From NCBI RefSeq assembly GCF_003970675.1, contig NZ_CP034562.1, positions 2,666,001 through 2,730,000 of the forward strand: DNA of 64,000 bases, written 5' to 3'. Origin of the DNA: Flammeovirga pectinis (GTDB lineage: Bacteria > Bacteroidota > Bacteroidia > Cytophagales > Flammeovirgaceae). Shown one piece after another: positions 1 through 8,410 of the stretch. Made by a program: the position numbers and the translations under genes. The notes under the pieces are model-generated. The model made no database searches. It saw nothing but the letters and a program-made list of their open reading frames with translations, and was not told where the DNA came from. Each line of letters starts with the position of its first letter. Positions within the stretch are counted from its first letter, which is position 1.

Positions 1-330
1 GCTTATCCTGCTCAGGTTTTCATGGGTGATACGGGTAGTTTAGCACTTGGTGGGGTTATAGGAACTTTAGCAATTGTATTAAGAAAAGAATTGATGATTC
101 CATTAATGTGTGGAGTCTTTTTAGTAGAAAATTTATCTGTTATAATACAGGTTTTCTATTTTAAATATACCAAGAAAAAATACGGTGAAGGAAAAAGAGT
201 ATTCCTTATGGCTCCTTTACACCACCATTACCAAAAGAAAGAAATTCCTGAACCAAAGATTGTAACTAGGTTCTGGATTATTAATATCCTTTTAGTTATT
301 GCTACAATCCTTACGCTTAAAATTCGCTAA
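1..330 (+). CDS. mraY: Phospho-N-acetylmuramoyl-pentapeptide transferase, C-terminal part (5' truncated)
   Basis: C-terminal 109 codons of MraY, the integral membrane enzyme that moves phospho-MurNAc-pentapeptide from UDP onto undecaprenyl phosphate to make lipid I. The frame is open from base 1 and starts within [18 protein letters not shown]; the Asp of MGDTGS is part of the conserved catalytic Mg site. The later APLHHHY motif is the MraY triple-histidine signature. The ATG at base 22 is internal, not a start. A final hydrophobic helix ends the protein. murD starts 2 bases after the stop, so the two are clearly one operon. The N-terminus lies outside the window. Confidence 0.95.
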   Translation, partial: AYPAQVFMGDTGSLALGGVIGTLAIVLRKELMIPLMCGVFLVENLSVIIQVFYFKYTKKKYGEGKRVFLMAPLHHHYQKKEIPEPKIVTRFWIINILLVIATILTLKIR

Positions 331-332
331 CC

Positions 333-1637
333 ATGACAGAAAAAGTATTGGTTTTAGGAGCTGGTGAAAGTGGTGTTGGTGCTGCTCTATTGGCTCAAGC
401 AAAAGGTTTTGAAGTTTTTGTTTCTGATTTTGGTAAAATTAGCGAGGAACATAAAAATGAACTTGTTGTAGCTGCTATTCCTTTTGAAGAAGGAACTCAT
501 GTAAATGCACCAAGAAAAGTATCAATAGTAGTCAAATCTCCGGGAATACCAGATTCTGCTCCAATAGTTCAAGAATTAAGAAGTAATGGTGCTAAAATTT
601 ATTCTGAAATTGAGTTTGCATTCGGTTATACTAATGCAAAAATTATTGCTATTACGGGTACAAACGGAAAAACTACAACAACTAAATTAATTCATCATCT
701 GCTTACTAAAGCAGGAATTAATGCAGGTTTAGCAGGCAATATTGGTATTAGTTTCGCTAAAGAAGTTTTAAATAAAAAGCACGATTGGTATGTTCTAGAA
801 ATCAGTAGTTTTCAACTTGATGATATTGAACATTTCAAGCCTAATATTGCATTGATATTAAATATCACTCCAGATCATTTAGATAGATATGGGTATGATA
901 TTCAAAAATATGCAGATTCAAAATTCCGTATTATTGAAAATATGGACAGTGAGGGCACATTTATTTATGGTAAAGATGATACTCTTACAAATCAGCAAGT
1001 AAATAAGAAGTCAATTATTCCACATTCAATTAGCTTCACTTTAGATTTTTTAAAGGGTGCAACTTTAGAAATCCCATTTGGAGACCAAGTTTATACATTT
1101 GATAACCTTCCATTAAAAGGTCCTCATAATGCTTGGAATATGGAAGCGGCAATTCTTACGGCTTTAACAGTTGGTTTATCGCCGAAGCAAATACAAGAAG
1201 AACTTCCTTCATTTATTGGCGAGCCACATCGTTTACAGGAAGTTGCTCTTAAAAATGATATTACTTTTATTAATGACTCGAAAGCGACAAATGTAGAAGC
1301 TGCATTATTTGCACTTCAGAGTTTTGATAAACCTATTATTTGGATTGCAGGTGGTACTGATAAAGGAAATGATTATTCTCCTTTAATCCAAACTGTTAAG
1401 AAGCATGTAAAAGGGCTTGTATGCCTTGGTGTTGACAATGAAAAACTGATCAATACTTTTAGTGAAATTATTCCTACTAAGGAAACTCAAGATACTGGAA
1501 AAGCTATTGAATTAGCTTTAGAACTTTCTGATAAAAATGATATAATACTTTTAGCACCTGCATGTGCTAGTTTTGATCTATTTAAAAATTATATGGATCG
1601 AGGTGATATTTTTATGCAAGAAGTCCATAAATTATAA
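333..1637 (+). CDS. murD: UDP-N-acetylmuramoyl-L-alanine--D-glutamate ligase
   Basis: Cytoplasmic ATP-dependent Mur ligase adding D-glutamate to UDP-MurNAc-L-Ala. At 434 aa it has the normal MurD length. The N-terminal Rossmann-like domain carries GAGESG (residues 10-14 region) for UDP binding. The central domain has the P-loop ITGTNGKTTTT with K113. The C-terminal domain keeps NDSKATN and the GGTDKG motif typical of MurD rather than MurC, E or F. It follows mraY by 2 bases and precedes ftsW by about 24, the standard dcw order mraY-murD-ftsW. Confidence 0.96.
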   Translation: MTEKVLVLGAGESGVGAALLAQAKGFEVFVSDFGKISEEHKNELVVAAIPFEEGTHVNAPRKVSIVVKSPGIPDSAPIVQELRSNGAKIYSEIEFAFGYTNAKIIAITGTNGKTTTTKLIHHLLTKAGINAGLAGNIGISFAKEVLNKKHDWYVLEISSFQLDDIEHFKPNIALILNITPDHLDRYGYDIQKYADSKFRIIENMDSEGTFIYGKDDTLTNQQVNKKSIIPHSISFTLDFLKGATLEIPFGDQVYTFDNLPLKGPHNAWNMEAAILTALTVGLSPKQIQEELPSFIGEPHRLQEVALKNDITFINDSKATNVEAALFALQSFDKPIIWIAGGTDKGNDYSPLIQTVKKHVKGLVCLGVDNEKLINTFSEIIPTKETQDTGKAIELALELSDKNDIILLAPACASFDLFKNYMDRGDIFMQEVHKL

Positions 1638-1661
1638 CGCGGAACCCATTTGAATTTTATT

Positions 1662-2855
1662 ATGGAAAAATTATTAAATAAACTTGAGGGAGACCGATTA
1701 ATATGGCTAGTGATGATTACACTATCTATGTTCTCCGTACTTGTTGTTTACAGTGCCACAGGATCTCTAGCTTATATGCAAGCAAACGGAGATAATGAAC
1801 ACTTTTTATTAAGACACTCTAGTTTGGTTTTTATAGGTCTAATTGGTGCTTTTGTATGTCACAGGATAGATTACATTTACTACTCTAGAATATCACGATA
1901 TGCCTTATTATTATCAATACCACTTTTACTTTTCACATGGGTTTTTGGTACTGAACTAAATAGTGCATCACGTTGGATTAGTATTCCATTCATAAATTTA
2001 TCATTTCAACCATCGGATTTAGCAAGACTTGCACTTATTGCCAATATGGCATCCATGTTATGGAAACGCCAAAGAGATATTGGTGAGTTTAATAAGGCAA
2101 TTGTTCCTTTACTTATATGGACAGGTATAATTTGTGGTTTAATTGGAGTATCTGATATTTCAACTGCATCTCTCCTTTTTCTAACCATAATGCTTCAACT
2201 TTTTATTGGTAGAGTTCCCATAAAGTATTTATTTATGCTTGTGGTTATTGGTGCTTTGGCTGGTTTATTCGTGTATCAATTTGGACAAAGAGGTGGTACA
2301 GCAGTCAGCCGTTTGTCTTCTTTTATGAGTGAAACCGAAGTCCCTTACCAAGCTGAACAATCTTATATTGCTATTGCAACTGGAGGGTTAACAGGAAAAG
2401 GAATTGGAGAAAGCACACAAAGAAACTTTCTACCTCACTCCTATTCTGATTTTGTTTTTGCGATTGTTGTAGAAGAATATGGTTTAATAGGTGCAATTTT
2501 CATCATTGGTTTGTACCTCACATTACTATATCGGGGAATGACCATTGTGGCCAGTAGCCAGAAGGCATTTGGAGGTTTACTTGCCGCAGGATTAACCTTT
2601 AGTCTAATTTTACAAGCCTTTGTACATATGGGGGTTGTTGTTGGTTTATTACCTTTAACGGGTCTGCCATTACCTCTTATAAGCATGGGTGGTACTTCTC
2701 TTTTATTTACGGGTATGACAGTAGGAATTATTCTTAGTGTAAGTAGATCTACAATGGAGGAGTCTGAAGAAGTGAGATTTAAAAGAGTAGAAAGAGCGGC
2801 TAAAAGAGCTGGACAAAGTGGTACTAACCGCCCTAAGAATGTACCTTTAAACTAA
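1662..2855 (+). CDS. ftsW: Peptidoglycan glycosyltransferase FtsW
   Basis: SEDS-family polytopic membrane protein that polymerises lipid II during septation together with a class B penicillin-binding protein. The sequence shows about ten hydrophobic segments, the SRWI...FQPSDLARL stretch near residues 100-120, IATGGLTGKGIGES, the HSYSDFVFAIVVEEYG loop and GLPLPLISMGGTS near the end, all SEDS hallmarks. I start at ATG 1662 (MEKLLNK); an in-frame TTG at 1650 adds only four residues. The tail is basic and cytoplasmic. A strong terminator follows within 60 bases, so murG and the rest of the cluster are not directly downstream. Confidence 0.94.
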   Translation: MEKLLNKLEGDRLIWLVMITLSMFSVLVVYSATGSLAYMQANGDNEHFLLRHSSLVFIGLIGAFVCHRIDYIYYSRISRYALLLSIPLLLFTWVFGTELNSASRWISIPFINLSFQPSDLARLALIANMASMLWKRQRDIGEFNKAIVPLLIWTGIICGLIGVSDISTASLLFLTIMLQLFIGRVPIKYLFMLVVIGALAGLFVYQFGQRGGTAVSRLSSFMSETEVPYQAEQSYIAIATGGLTGKGIGESTQRNFLPHSYSDFVFAIVVEEYGLIGAIFIIGLYLTLLYRGMTIVASSQKAFGGLLAAGLTFSLILQAFVHMGVVVGLLPLTGLPLPLISMGGTSLLFTGMTVGIILSVSRSTMEESEEVRFKRVERAAKRAGQSGTNRPKNVPLN

Positions 2856-2912
2856 AGAAAATAACTTCATACAAGATTTTAGCACATCTGTTTGAAATAG
2901 AAATAAAATTCA

Positions 2913-2957
2913 TTAATCCAAAAAAGCAGCCTCTATAGGGCTGCTTTTTTGGATTAA
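2913..2957 (+). terminator. Strong intrinsic terminator after ftsW
   Basis: Perfect 19-bp inverted repeat (2913-2931 and 2939-2957) around a 7-base loop. The GC core GCAGCC/GGCTGC is followed by a run of six T inside the right arm. The left arm has the matching A-run, so it could also act on the minus strand. It ends the mraY-murD-ftsW transcript. Confidence 0.9.
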
Positions 2958-3115
2958 AATTAGAGGTGAGCGTTGTACTTAACAATATCCAATTTTAAAA
3001 GAATAGTATATTTTAAAAATTGATAAGATTACTTACATATAGTTCAATCATCATTATAGTTAGTCTAACTAATTATTGCGTAATTAGAATACCAACACTT
3101 AAAAACGCATTATTG

Positions 3116-3700
3116 ATGACTTATGATTCTACCCCTTTTACCCCACTGAATCAATTTATACAATCACTTCCTGTAACTCTTGATTCAAATACAGATTCTA
3201 CGCATTTACTGAATCAGATACTTTATAAAGTAACTACTTTAACAAAGAGTAAATACGGGTTTATTGGTGTTGTTAATTGTCAACAAAGAATAGTTAATTA
3301 CACTACACTTTTAGAATATAATAGTATAAAGCAAGCTACGTCTCCATTTCCTAATAGGAATTTTAAAGTCTTTCCTTCAGCTGCAAATAGATATCTTCCT
3401 ATTGCTAAATCTTTAAGAGATATTCATTTATTATTTGATGAAAAAAGAGAGAAAAATGGACTACCATGGTTTTCTACTCTTCTTCTACCTTTACAGATTA
3501 CAGGTAATACAAAAGTTATTGTTGGGCTCTGTGATAGAAAAGGTGGTTATAACCTATTTTCAAAAGATCAGATGTCAAGCCTATCATTCAAATTGAGTGA
3601 AATAATTAGACAATATCCTCTTAAAAATAATATATCCGTTTCTAATCAAAATTCACCTACTAATATATTAGACTTTTGCTTTAGCACTCCTACACTATAA
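3116..3700 (+). CDS. GAF-like domain protein of unknown function
   Basis: About 194 aa. The middle resembles a GAF small-molecule-binding domain: a helix, then KYGFIGVV, a variable region, LPLQITGNTKVIVGLCDR and a closing helix after FSKDQMSSL. There is no output domain, so it may be a stand-alone sensor or a degenerate remnant of a GAF kinase; no ligand can be proposed. The start is uncertain. I use the only ATG (3116, MTYDSTPF). An in-frame TTG at 3020 would add a hydrophobic 32-residue leader that could be read-through of non-coding DNA. It lies alone between the ftsW terminator and a convergent small gene. Confidence 0.6.
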   Translation: MTYDSTPFTPLNQFIQSLPVTLDSNTDSTHLLNQILYKVTTLTKSKYGFIGVVNCQQRIVNYTTLLEYNSIKQATSPFPNRNFKVFPSAANRYLPIAKSLRDIHLLFDEKREKNGLPWFSTLLLPLQITGNTKVIVGLCDRKGGYNLFSKDQMSSLSFKLSEIIRQYPLKNNISVSNQNSPTNILDFCFSTPTL

Positions 3701-3705
3701 AAATA

Positions 3706-3927
3706 TTATTGTTCGACAGTCATAGATTCCTCAATTTTCTCTAATAGAGCATTACCATAAAATTTAGGAATTGAGTGATCTTTATTATTTCTTAAACCCA
3801 ATAGCTTTTCAGCTTGAACCATTGTTAAACTTCTAAACTTAACCTCTTCGTTATTTGTGGCAAACTTAAATTTCAAAATACGATAGCACTCTTCTAGAGA
3901 TAAATCAAATGGATTTTTATTGAGCAT
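3706..3927 (-). CDS. Small hypothetical protein
   Basis: 73 aa, starting at ATG 3927 (MLNKNPFDLSLEECYRIL). The longer frame back to 3969 begins in poorly coding sequence. The product is soluble and charged with two predicted helices (EECYRILKFKF and SLTMVQAEKLLGL). I recognise no family. The spacing of the two helices resembles a small DNA- or protein-binding helix pair, but that is only an impression. It is convergent with the GAF-like gene, with 5 bases between the stops. Confidence 0.5.
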   Translation of the reverse strand: MLNKNPFDLSLEECYRILKFKFATNNEEVKFRSLTMVQAEKLLGLRNNKDHSIPKFYGNALLEKIEESMTVEQ

Positions 3928-4241
3928 AATTGTTTTTTTAATGACAAATAATTGCAAGCTCAACATCAAAAATTATAAAAGGGGGATTCTGTTATTTTTG
4001 TCTAGAATCAGACCACATCTATTTTGCCACCGTGGCTTGCTTTGCTCGGTTGGCACCTTCATCATTTTGATAAGGTTCTTGATGTTTAGAAATAATTATT
4101 TCTTAGTACAAGATTACATAACTTCATTTTACAAACCAAACCATTCTTTACTCATTAACTATTATTTAGTTTTATGATACAGCTTAAAATCACCTTTAAA
4201 AATAATATTTTTTTGTACATTAGTAGCAAACCTATTCTACA
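3928..4241. other. Intergenic region with a locally GC-rich patch
   Basis: 314 bases without a convincing gene. Most is AT-rich, but about 4009-4062 is clearly richer in G and C than the flanks and contains the near-palindrome GCCACCGTGGC (4026-4036). Neither strand gives a recognisable protein or tRNA fold. It could be a decayed mobile-element end or a structured RNA. The last 60 bases should hold the promoter of the cytochrome c peroxidase gene, but I see no clear -7 box. Confidence 0.35.
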
Positions 4242-5348
4242 ATGCCTTCAAAAATCAAATCATTATTAATTGTATTTCTGTTCTTTCTAAGTTGTACTGA
4301 AGAACCTTCTTCGGAACAGAATAGTGCATACCCTTTAGATATTCCGTCTCACTTTGGAAAACAATATATTCTTCCTGAAACAAACCCTTTAACTGTAAAA
4401 GGAGTTGAATTAGGGCGTATGTTATTTTATGACAAACAGCTTTCTAGAGATCACACTATTTCTTGTGGTAGCTGTCATATTCAAGAAAAAGCATTTACAG
4501 ATGGATTAGCTAAAGCAGAAGGAATACATGGACTTATTGGTGATTTTAGTAGTATGTCTACCACAAATTTAATGTGGAATAGTCATTTTTTTTGGGATGG
4601 AAGAGCTGCTAGTATTGAAGAACAAGCCCTCGATCCGATTGAGAATCCACTAGAGATGGATTTGACACTAGAAGAAGCTGTTGATAGAATAAGTATTGAT
4701 GACAAATACACCAATTTATTTAAACTTGCTTTTGGCTCGTCTGAAGTAACAGCTGATAGAATTGGAAAAGCAATTGCACAATTTGAAAGAACATTAATTT
4801 CTTCTAATTCAAAATATGATCAATATATAAAAGGAAGTTATCAACTTACTGCAGAAGAAAAATTGGGTATGGATTTATTTCTAACACATCCAATTGCAGG
4901 AGAACTAAGAGGTGGTAACTGTGGTGATTGTCACTTGGGAGTTTTAACTTCAGGAGACCCTTTAAGTTTTAGAGGGTTTCATAATAACGGTCTTGATGAT
5001 GATACTACCATCAAAGAAGGTTTAATGGCTGTTACAAAGAATAGGTTTGATGAAGGAAAATTTAAGGCTCCAACACTTAGAAACATTGCTTTAACTGCAC
5101 CATATATGCATGATGGAAGATTTTCTACTCTAGAAGAAGTTTTAGAACATTATGATCAGCATATAAAAAACAGCTACACTTTAGATCCCTTAATTAGTGA
5201 AGCGAGTAATGAACCAATCTTTCCTGGTGATCCTATAAAATTACATTTAACAACGACAGAAAAAGAAGCAATCATTACTTTTCTACATATGTTAACTGAT
5301 AATGATTTTATTACAAATCCAGCATTCTCAGATCCTTTCAAAGATTAA
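4242..5348 (+). CDS. Di-heme cytochrome c peroxidase, lipoprotein
   Basis: 368-aa member of the bacterial di-heme cytochrome c peroxidase/MauG family, reducing H2O2 with electrons from a small cytochrome. It has a type II signal peptide with lipobox FLSC (C18), so it is a lipid-anchored envelope protein. Heme motif 1 is CGSCH (C75-H79) and motif 2 is CGDCH (C227-H231). The family motifs FFWDGRAASIEEQA and PTLRNIALTAPYMHDGRF are present. Typical CCPs of this family are about 330-370 aa, so it is full length. It is probably monocistronic; a weak hairpin (about 5352-5388) follows. MauG-like cofactor maturation is an alternative role, but no matching substrate gene lies nearby. Confidence 0.9.
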   Translation: MPSKIKSLLIVFLFFLSCTEEPSSEQNSAYPLDIPSHFGKQYILPETNPLTVKGVELGRMLFYDKQLSRDHTISCGSCHIQEKAFTDGLAKAEGIHGLIGDFSSMSTTNLMWNSHFFWDGRAASIEEQALDPIENPLEMDLTLEEAVDRISIDDKYTNLFKLAFGSSEVTADRIGKAIAQFERTLISSNSKYDQYIKGSYQLTAEEKLGMDLFLTHPIAGELRGGNCGDCHLGVLTSGDPLSFRGFHNNGLDDDTTIKEGLMAVTKNRFDEGKFKAPTLRNIALTAPYMHDGRFSTLEEVLEHYDQHIKNSYTLDPLISEASNEPIFPGDPIKLHLTTTEKEAIITFLHMLTDNDFITNPAFSDPFKD

Positions 5349-5433
5349 AATGCATAAAACTTAAGTTAGATTTTAAATAAAAGTTTATGCTCTATCATAG
5401 CTCATTTATTTTATGCAAATTTGCTTAAAATTG

Positions 5434-5448
5434 ATCACAATTTGTGAT
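5434..5448. promoter_or_regulatory. 15-bp palindrome upstream of the PhnA/YjdM gene
   Basis: Perfect dyad ATCACAA-T-TTGTGAT, 43 bases before the start codon of the next gene. Its half-sites resemble those bound by CRP/FNR-type regulators, though the half-site order and spacing differ from the E. coli CRP site. A second ATCAC half lies at about 5466. Operator function is inferred only. Confidence 0.4.
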
Positions 5449-5490
5449 TAAATGATATTACTTCTATCACATTTCTTAATATAATAACTG

Positions 5491-6072
5491 ATGAGTCTAG
5501 AAAAAGATCTCCAAAAAAGAAGTGGTTCTGTTTGTGAACTTTGTAGTTCTACAGAAAACTTATCTCCTTTTGCAGTTGCTCCAAAAAGCTCTAAAGATGC
5601 TGCTGATAATGCATACTTATGTTCAACTTGTCAAGAACAAATTGAAGATGCTAGCAAAATGGATTCAAACCATTGGAGATGCCTTAATGAGAGTATGTGG
5701 AATGAAAATACTGCTGTTCAAGTTTTAGCGTGGCGTATGCTATCTCGCTTAAAATCTGAAGGGTGGCCTCAAGATCTTATTGACATGATGTATTTTGATG
5801 AAGATACACAAGCATGGGCAGAAGCAACAGGAGAAGGTGTTGATGAAAGTGAAAAAGTAGTTCACAGAGATGCGAATGGTGCAATTCTTCAGAATGGAGA
5901 TTCGGTAGTTTTAATCAAAGACTTGAAAGTAAAGGGATCTAGTATGGTCGCAAAACAAGGTGCTGCAGTTAGAAATATCACTTTAGTACATGATAACGCT
6001 GAACATATTGAAGGGAGAGTTAATAGTCAACATATTGTTATTTTAACTAAGTACGTTAAAAAGACTTCTTAA
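5491..6072 (+). CDS. yjdM: PhnA/YjdM family zinc-ribbon protein
   Basis: 193 aa. The N-terminal PhnA zinc ribbon has CELC (C15, C18) and CSTC, the four metal-ligand cysteines. The C-terminal PhnA domain has the diagnostic DANGAILQNGDSVVLIKDLKVKG followed by VAKQGAAVRNI and a small SH3-like barrel. Members are cytoplasmic. The name comes from linkage to the E. coli phn region, but these proteins are not required for phosphonate breakdown and the biochemical role is unsettled. The roughly 120-residue N-terminal part is longer than the E. coli form (about 111 aa total), as in many Bacteroidota. It stands alone, with a palindrome upstream and a terminator downstream. Confidence 0.87.
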   Translation: MSLEKDLQKRSGSVCELCSSTENLSPFAVAPKSSKDAADNAYLCSTCQEQIEDASKMDSNHWRCLNESMWNENTAVQVLAWRMLSRLKSEGWPQDLIDMMYFDEDTQAWAEATGEGVDESEKVVHRDANGAILQNGDSVVLIKDLKVKGSSMVAKQGAAVRNITLVHDNAEHIEGRVNSQHIVILTKYVKKTS

Positions 6073-6098
6073 CTTACTATCCTATTAGAAATATACTT

Positions 6099-6137
6099 AA
6101 AAGTGATTTTTCATGAAAATTGAAGAATCACTTTTTT
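6099..6137 (+). terminator. Intrinsic terminator after the PhnA/YjdM gene
   Basis: Stem AAAAGTGATTTTTC / GAAGAATCACTTTT (6099-6112 and 6122-6135) with one G-U-type pair and a nine-base loop, ending in six T. Confidence 0.8.
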
Positions 6138-6324
6138 AGTGTAAAAATTAAACAACCGGTTGAAACCCTTTTAAACTAACAAGTAGGTATATATACACAA
6201 GTTTATATCCGTTTACTAAAGGTTTGTTATTAACAGATTGATATTATTGTTTTATTCAACTATCTCTTATTTATTTGTAGTGACCAAAAGATTTCATGCC
6301 AAAATCTTAATACTGACAAACTGT

Positions 6325-6669
6325 ATGACTGAAATAACTAAAAACAATTACATCAATAATATACCTTCTAATAGGTTTAATATTGACACCAATTACACTC
6401 TACATGAAATTGTAGAAGAGATTGCTCCCACATTGAGATTTCAATCAATGCAAGAGATAATTAGAAATGCCCTTTTAATTTTTAATGTAGATTATAGGGA
6501 ACATTTAAGCGTACTTGCAAAAGATAATTTTTATAAAAAAAAATCAATTGAAAGTATTCTAAATGACTTTAATTTAAGAAATGCTGATGTAAGAAGTAGT
6601 TGGATTGAATTTATCGAATGCTTAGAAATAGAAGCATCCGTTTATATCAAGAGTACTACTCCTCAGTAG
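6325..6669 (+). CDS. Hypothetical protein
   Basis: 114 aa from ATG 6325 (MTEITKNNY). The frame is open back to 6238, but that part (from a TTG) looks non-coding. The protein is soluble and mostly helical, with one Cys near the end. The stretch YTLHEIVEEIAPTLRFQSMQEIIRNALLIFNV suggests a small helical bundle. No family recognised. The 3' end overlaps the convergent hydroxylase gene by 14 bases, so the two mRNAs are complementary at their 3' ends. Confidence 0.55.
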   Translation: MTEITKNNYINNIPSNRFNIDTNYTLHEIVEEIAPTLRFQSMQEIIRNALLIFNVDYREHLSVLAKDNFYKKKSIESILNDFNLRNADVRSSWIEFIECLEIEASVYIKSTTPQ

Positions 6670-7513
6670 TCGATCGTTTCTCTTCACTCATTTTTTGAAT
6701 ATCTCTGTATTGTTGAAAAGGAATTTTTAATAGGCTACCAATATGTCCATTCTCTTCTGGAGCCATATGTGTATCTATGCCGTAGACTAATTTCTTATTA
6801 TCAAATTCTACATAGGTACCAAATAGCCTATCCCAAACAGAAAAAATATTACCATAATTTGTATCTGTTAATGGTTGTTGGAAATGATGATGTACATGAT
6901 GCATGTTTGGTGTAACAATTACTAAACTTAAAATACAGTCTAATTTATTTGGCAATACAATATTTGCATGATTAAACTGTGATAGTACCACCGATAAAGA
7001 TTGATATAAAAAGATCATCCAGATGGGAACTCCAATTAAAAAAACGCCAGCAATGGTTGCCATTAATCTTAAAATAGATTCTCCAGGATGATGTCTATTT
7101 GCAGTAGTTGTATCTACATTTCTATCTGTATGATGAATTATATGAAAAAGCCAAAACCACTTTACATTATGGTTTAGATAATGAATACTGTATGCACTAA
7201 TTAAATCGAAAAGCATTAAACCTACAATTAGTGTAATAGCGAGAGGAAATTGATCTGTCCATTGCATAAACCCAAAATGATGAGCAACACACCAATCAGA
7301 AATTTTAACCATTACAAAAGCTAAAGATAAATTTACTATTGCAGTAGTTAGTGTAAAGAAAATATTAGTTAGTGCATGTTTCCATTTAATATTCTTAAAC
7401 TGGAATAATGGAAATATTCCTTCAAGCATCCAAAAAAAGGTGATTCCACCAACCAATAAAATAGTTCTGTGTAAAGAAGGCATCGTAGAAAAATAATCAA
7501 TGAGTGCTTGCAT
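6656..7513 (-). CDS. Sterol desaturase / fatty acid hydroxylase family membrane protein
   Basis: 285-aa integral membrane di-iron oxygenase. It has four to five hydrophobic segments and the histidine clusters expected of the family: HYLNH, HIIHHTD, then NRHHPGE and NMHHVHHH. These eight or more His residues bind the two irons that activate O2 for hydroxylation or desaturation of a lipid chain. In Bacteroidota such proteins act on sterols, carotenoids, ornithine lipids or fatty acids; the substrate here cannot be told from sequence. It is monocistronic and divergent from the next gene cluster. Confidence 0.88.
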   Translation of the reverse strand: MQALIDYFSTMPSLHRTILLVGGITFFWMLEGIFPLFQFKNIKWKHALTNIFFTLTTAIVNLSLAFVMVKISDWCVAHHFGFMQWTDQFPLAITLIVGLMLFDLISAYSIHYLNHNVKWFWLFHIIHHTDRNVDTTTANRHHPGESILRLMATIAGVFLIGVPIWMIFLYQSLSVVLSQFNHANIVLPNKLDCILSLVIVTPNMHHVHHHFQQPLTDTNYGNIFSVWDRLFGTYVEFDNKKLVYGIDTHMAPEENGHIGSLLKIPFQQYRDIQKMSEEKRSTTEE

Positions 7514-8410
7514 GTGTCTTTTTAGTTGAATTGATTAACAATATACTTAAAATTCCATCTCTAGTCTCTATTGAAAAGTCATAAATGATTTAAGGAAAGC
7601 AAAAAAGTTCATTTTTTTTTAAACAAATCAAATTCACATGATTAATACAATAGAATCTAAATATCATACAACTGTATTGATATAATTAAATTACAACTTT
7701 AAATAAATCAATTTTTCTAGCTAATTCTAACCTGTTTATTAACAATAACATGTGGTTAATTCCTCTCTTTACTGACTATTAGCTATACAATAACATTCAT
7801 TTGCAACCTTTTATTATAAGTGCCGTTTCTTATAACATGACCACAGAAATTAACAGTTATTAAATTATAGATACTACCCAATTACTAACTATTACTCTCA
7901 TTGCTAGCTCATTTCGAATTACACAATATTTTAAATTAAAACCTCAAGATATCAGGTTGTTTTAATAAAAAACAATCCATGGTGATTTATGATTATGCCC
8001 AATTTTTATGTAACCTAATTTGCCCCAATTATCAATAGCATTTTAAATACAAGACATTATTAAGAACTATTTTGTTGCTTTATTTTTAACAAAAATGACA
8101 ATAGGAGCGCTTATTTATCTTAGATAATTACTCTTACAATACCAAAAATGGAGTTTTATACTCCCATTTTAACACACAGTAGATATTATTAAAACTTACT
8201 GGCATTTAGCTAGTAAGTTTTTTTTTGTTCAATAATTAGCCACTTCTTTTCTCCCATCTTTATAATAAATCTCATTTTTGTATTAACAATCAACTGAGTT
8301 TTATAAATTGTATAACAAATGATGTTTTAAAATAAAATATTAAGTAAAGTACTACACAAAACATCATTTCATCCTTATTGAATTAATCCAATAGACAAAA
8401 ACTGTTTGAT
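7514..8410. other. 0.9-kb AT-rich intergenic region
   Basis: 897 bases with no open frame of note. Near the right end are a near-palindrome AAAATGGAGT...ACTCCCATTTT (about 8145-8170) and, 20 bases on, an intrinsic terminator (8191-8226). Because no gene ends here, the terminator implies an unannotated short plus-strand transcript, perhaps a small RNA starting around 8050-8130. It matches no RNA family I can recognise. The last 180 bases should hold the promoter of the LysM gene. Confidence 0.45.
8191..8226 (+). terminator. Orphan intrinsic terminator
   Basis: Perfect 10-bp stem AAAACTTACT / AGTAAGTTTT with an 11-base loop, ending in nine T (8218-8226). It lies 680 bases past the nearest upstream gene, which is on the other strand, and 185 bases before the LysM gene, so it terminates neither. 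Confidence 0.75.

Noticed and set aside
4050-4075. TTGGCAC as a sigma-54 -24 element
   Set aside because: The matching -12 GC at the required spacing is absent.
3920-4177. 85-codon plus-strand frame
   Set aside because: Overlaps the small minus-strand gene start and has the composition of random translated AT-rich DNA.
5522-5728. 68-codon frame within the PhnA/YjdM gene
   Set aside because: Out-of-frame shadow of the zinc-ribbon coding sequence.
7514-8410. tRNA, 6S RNA or tmRNA in the large intergenic region
   Set aside because: No cloverleaf, no 3' CCA, and no recognisable 6S or tmRNA arrangement; only the terminator supports a transcript.
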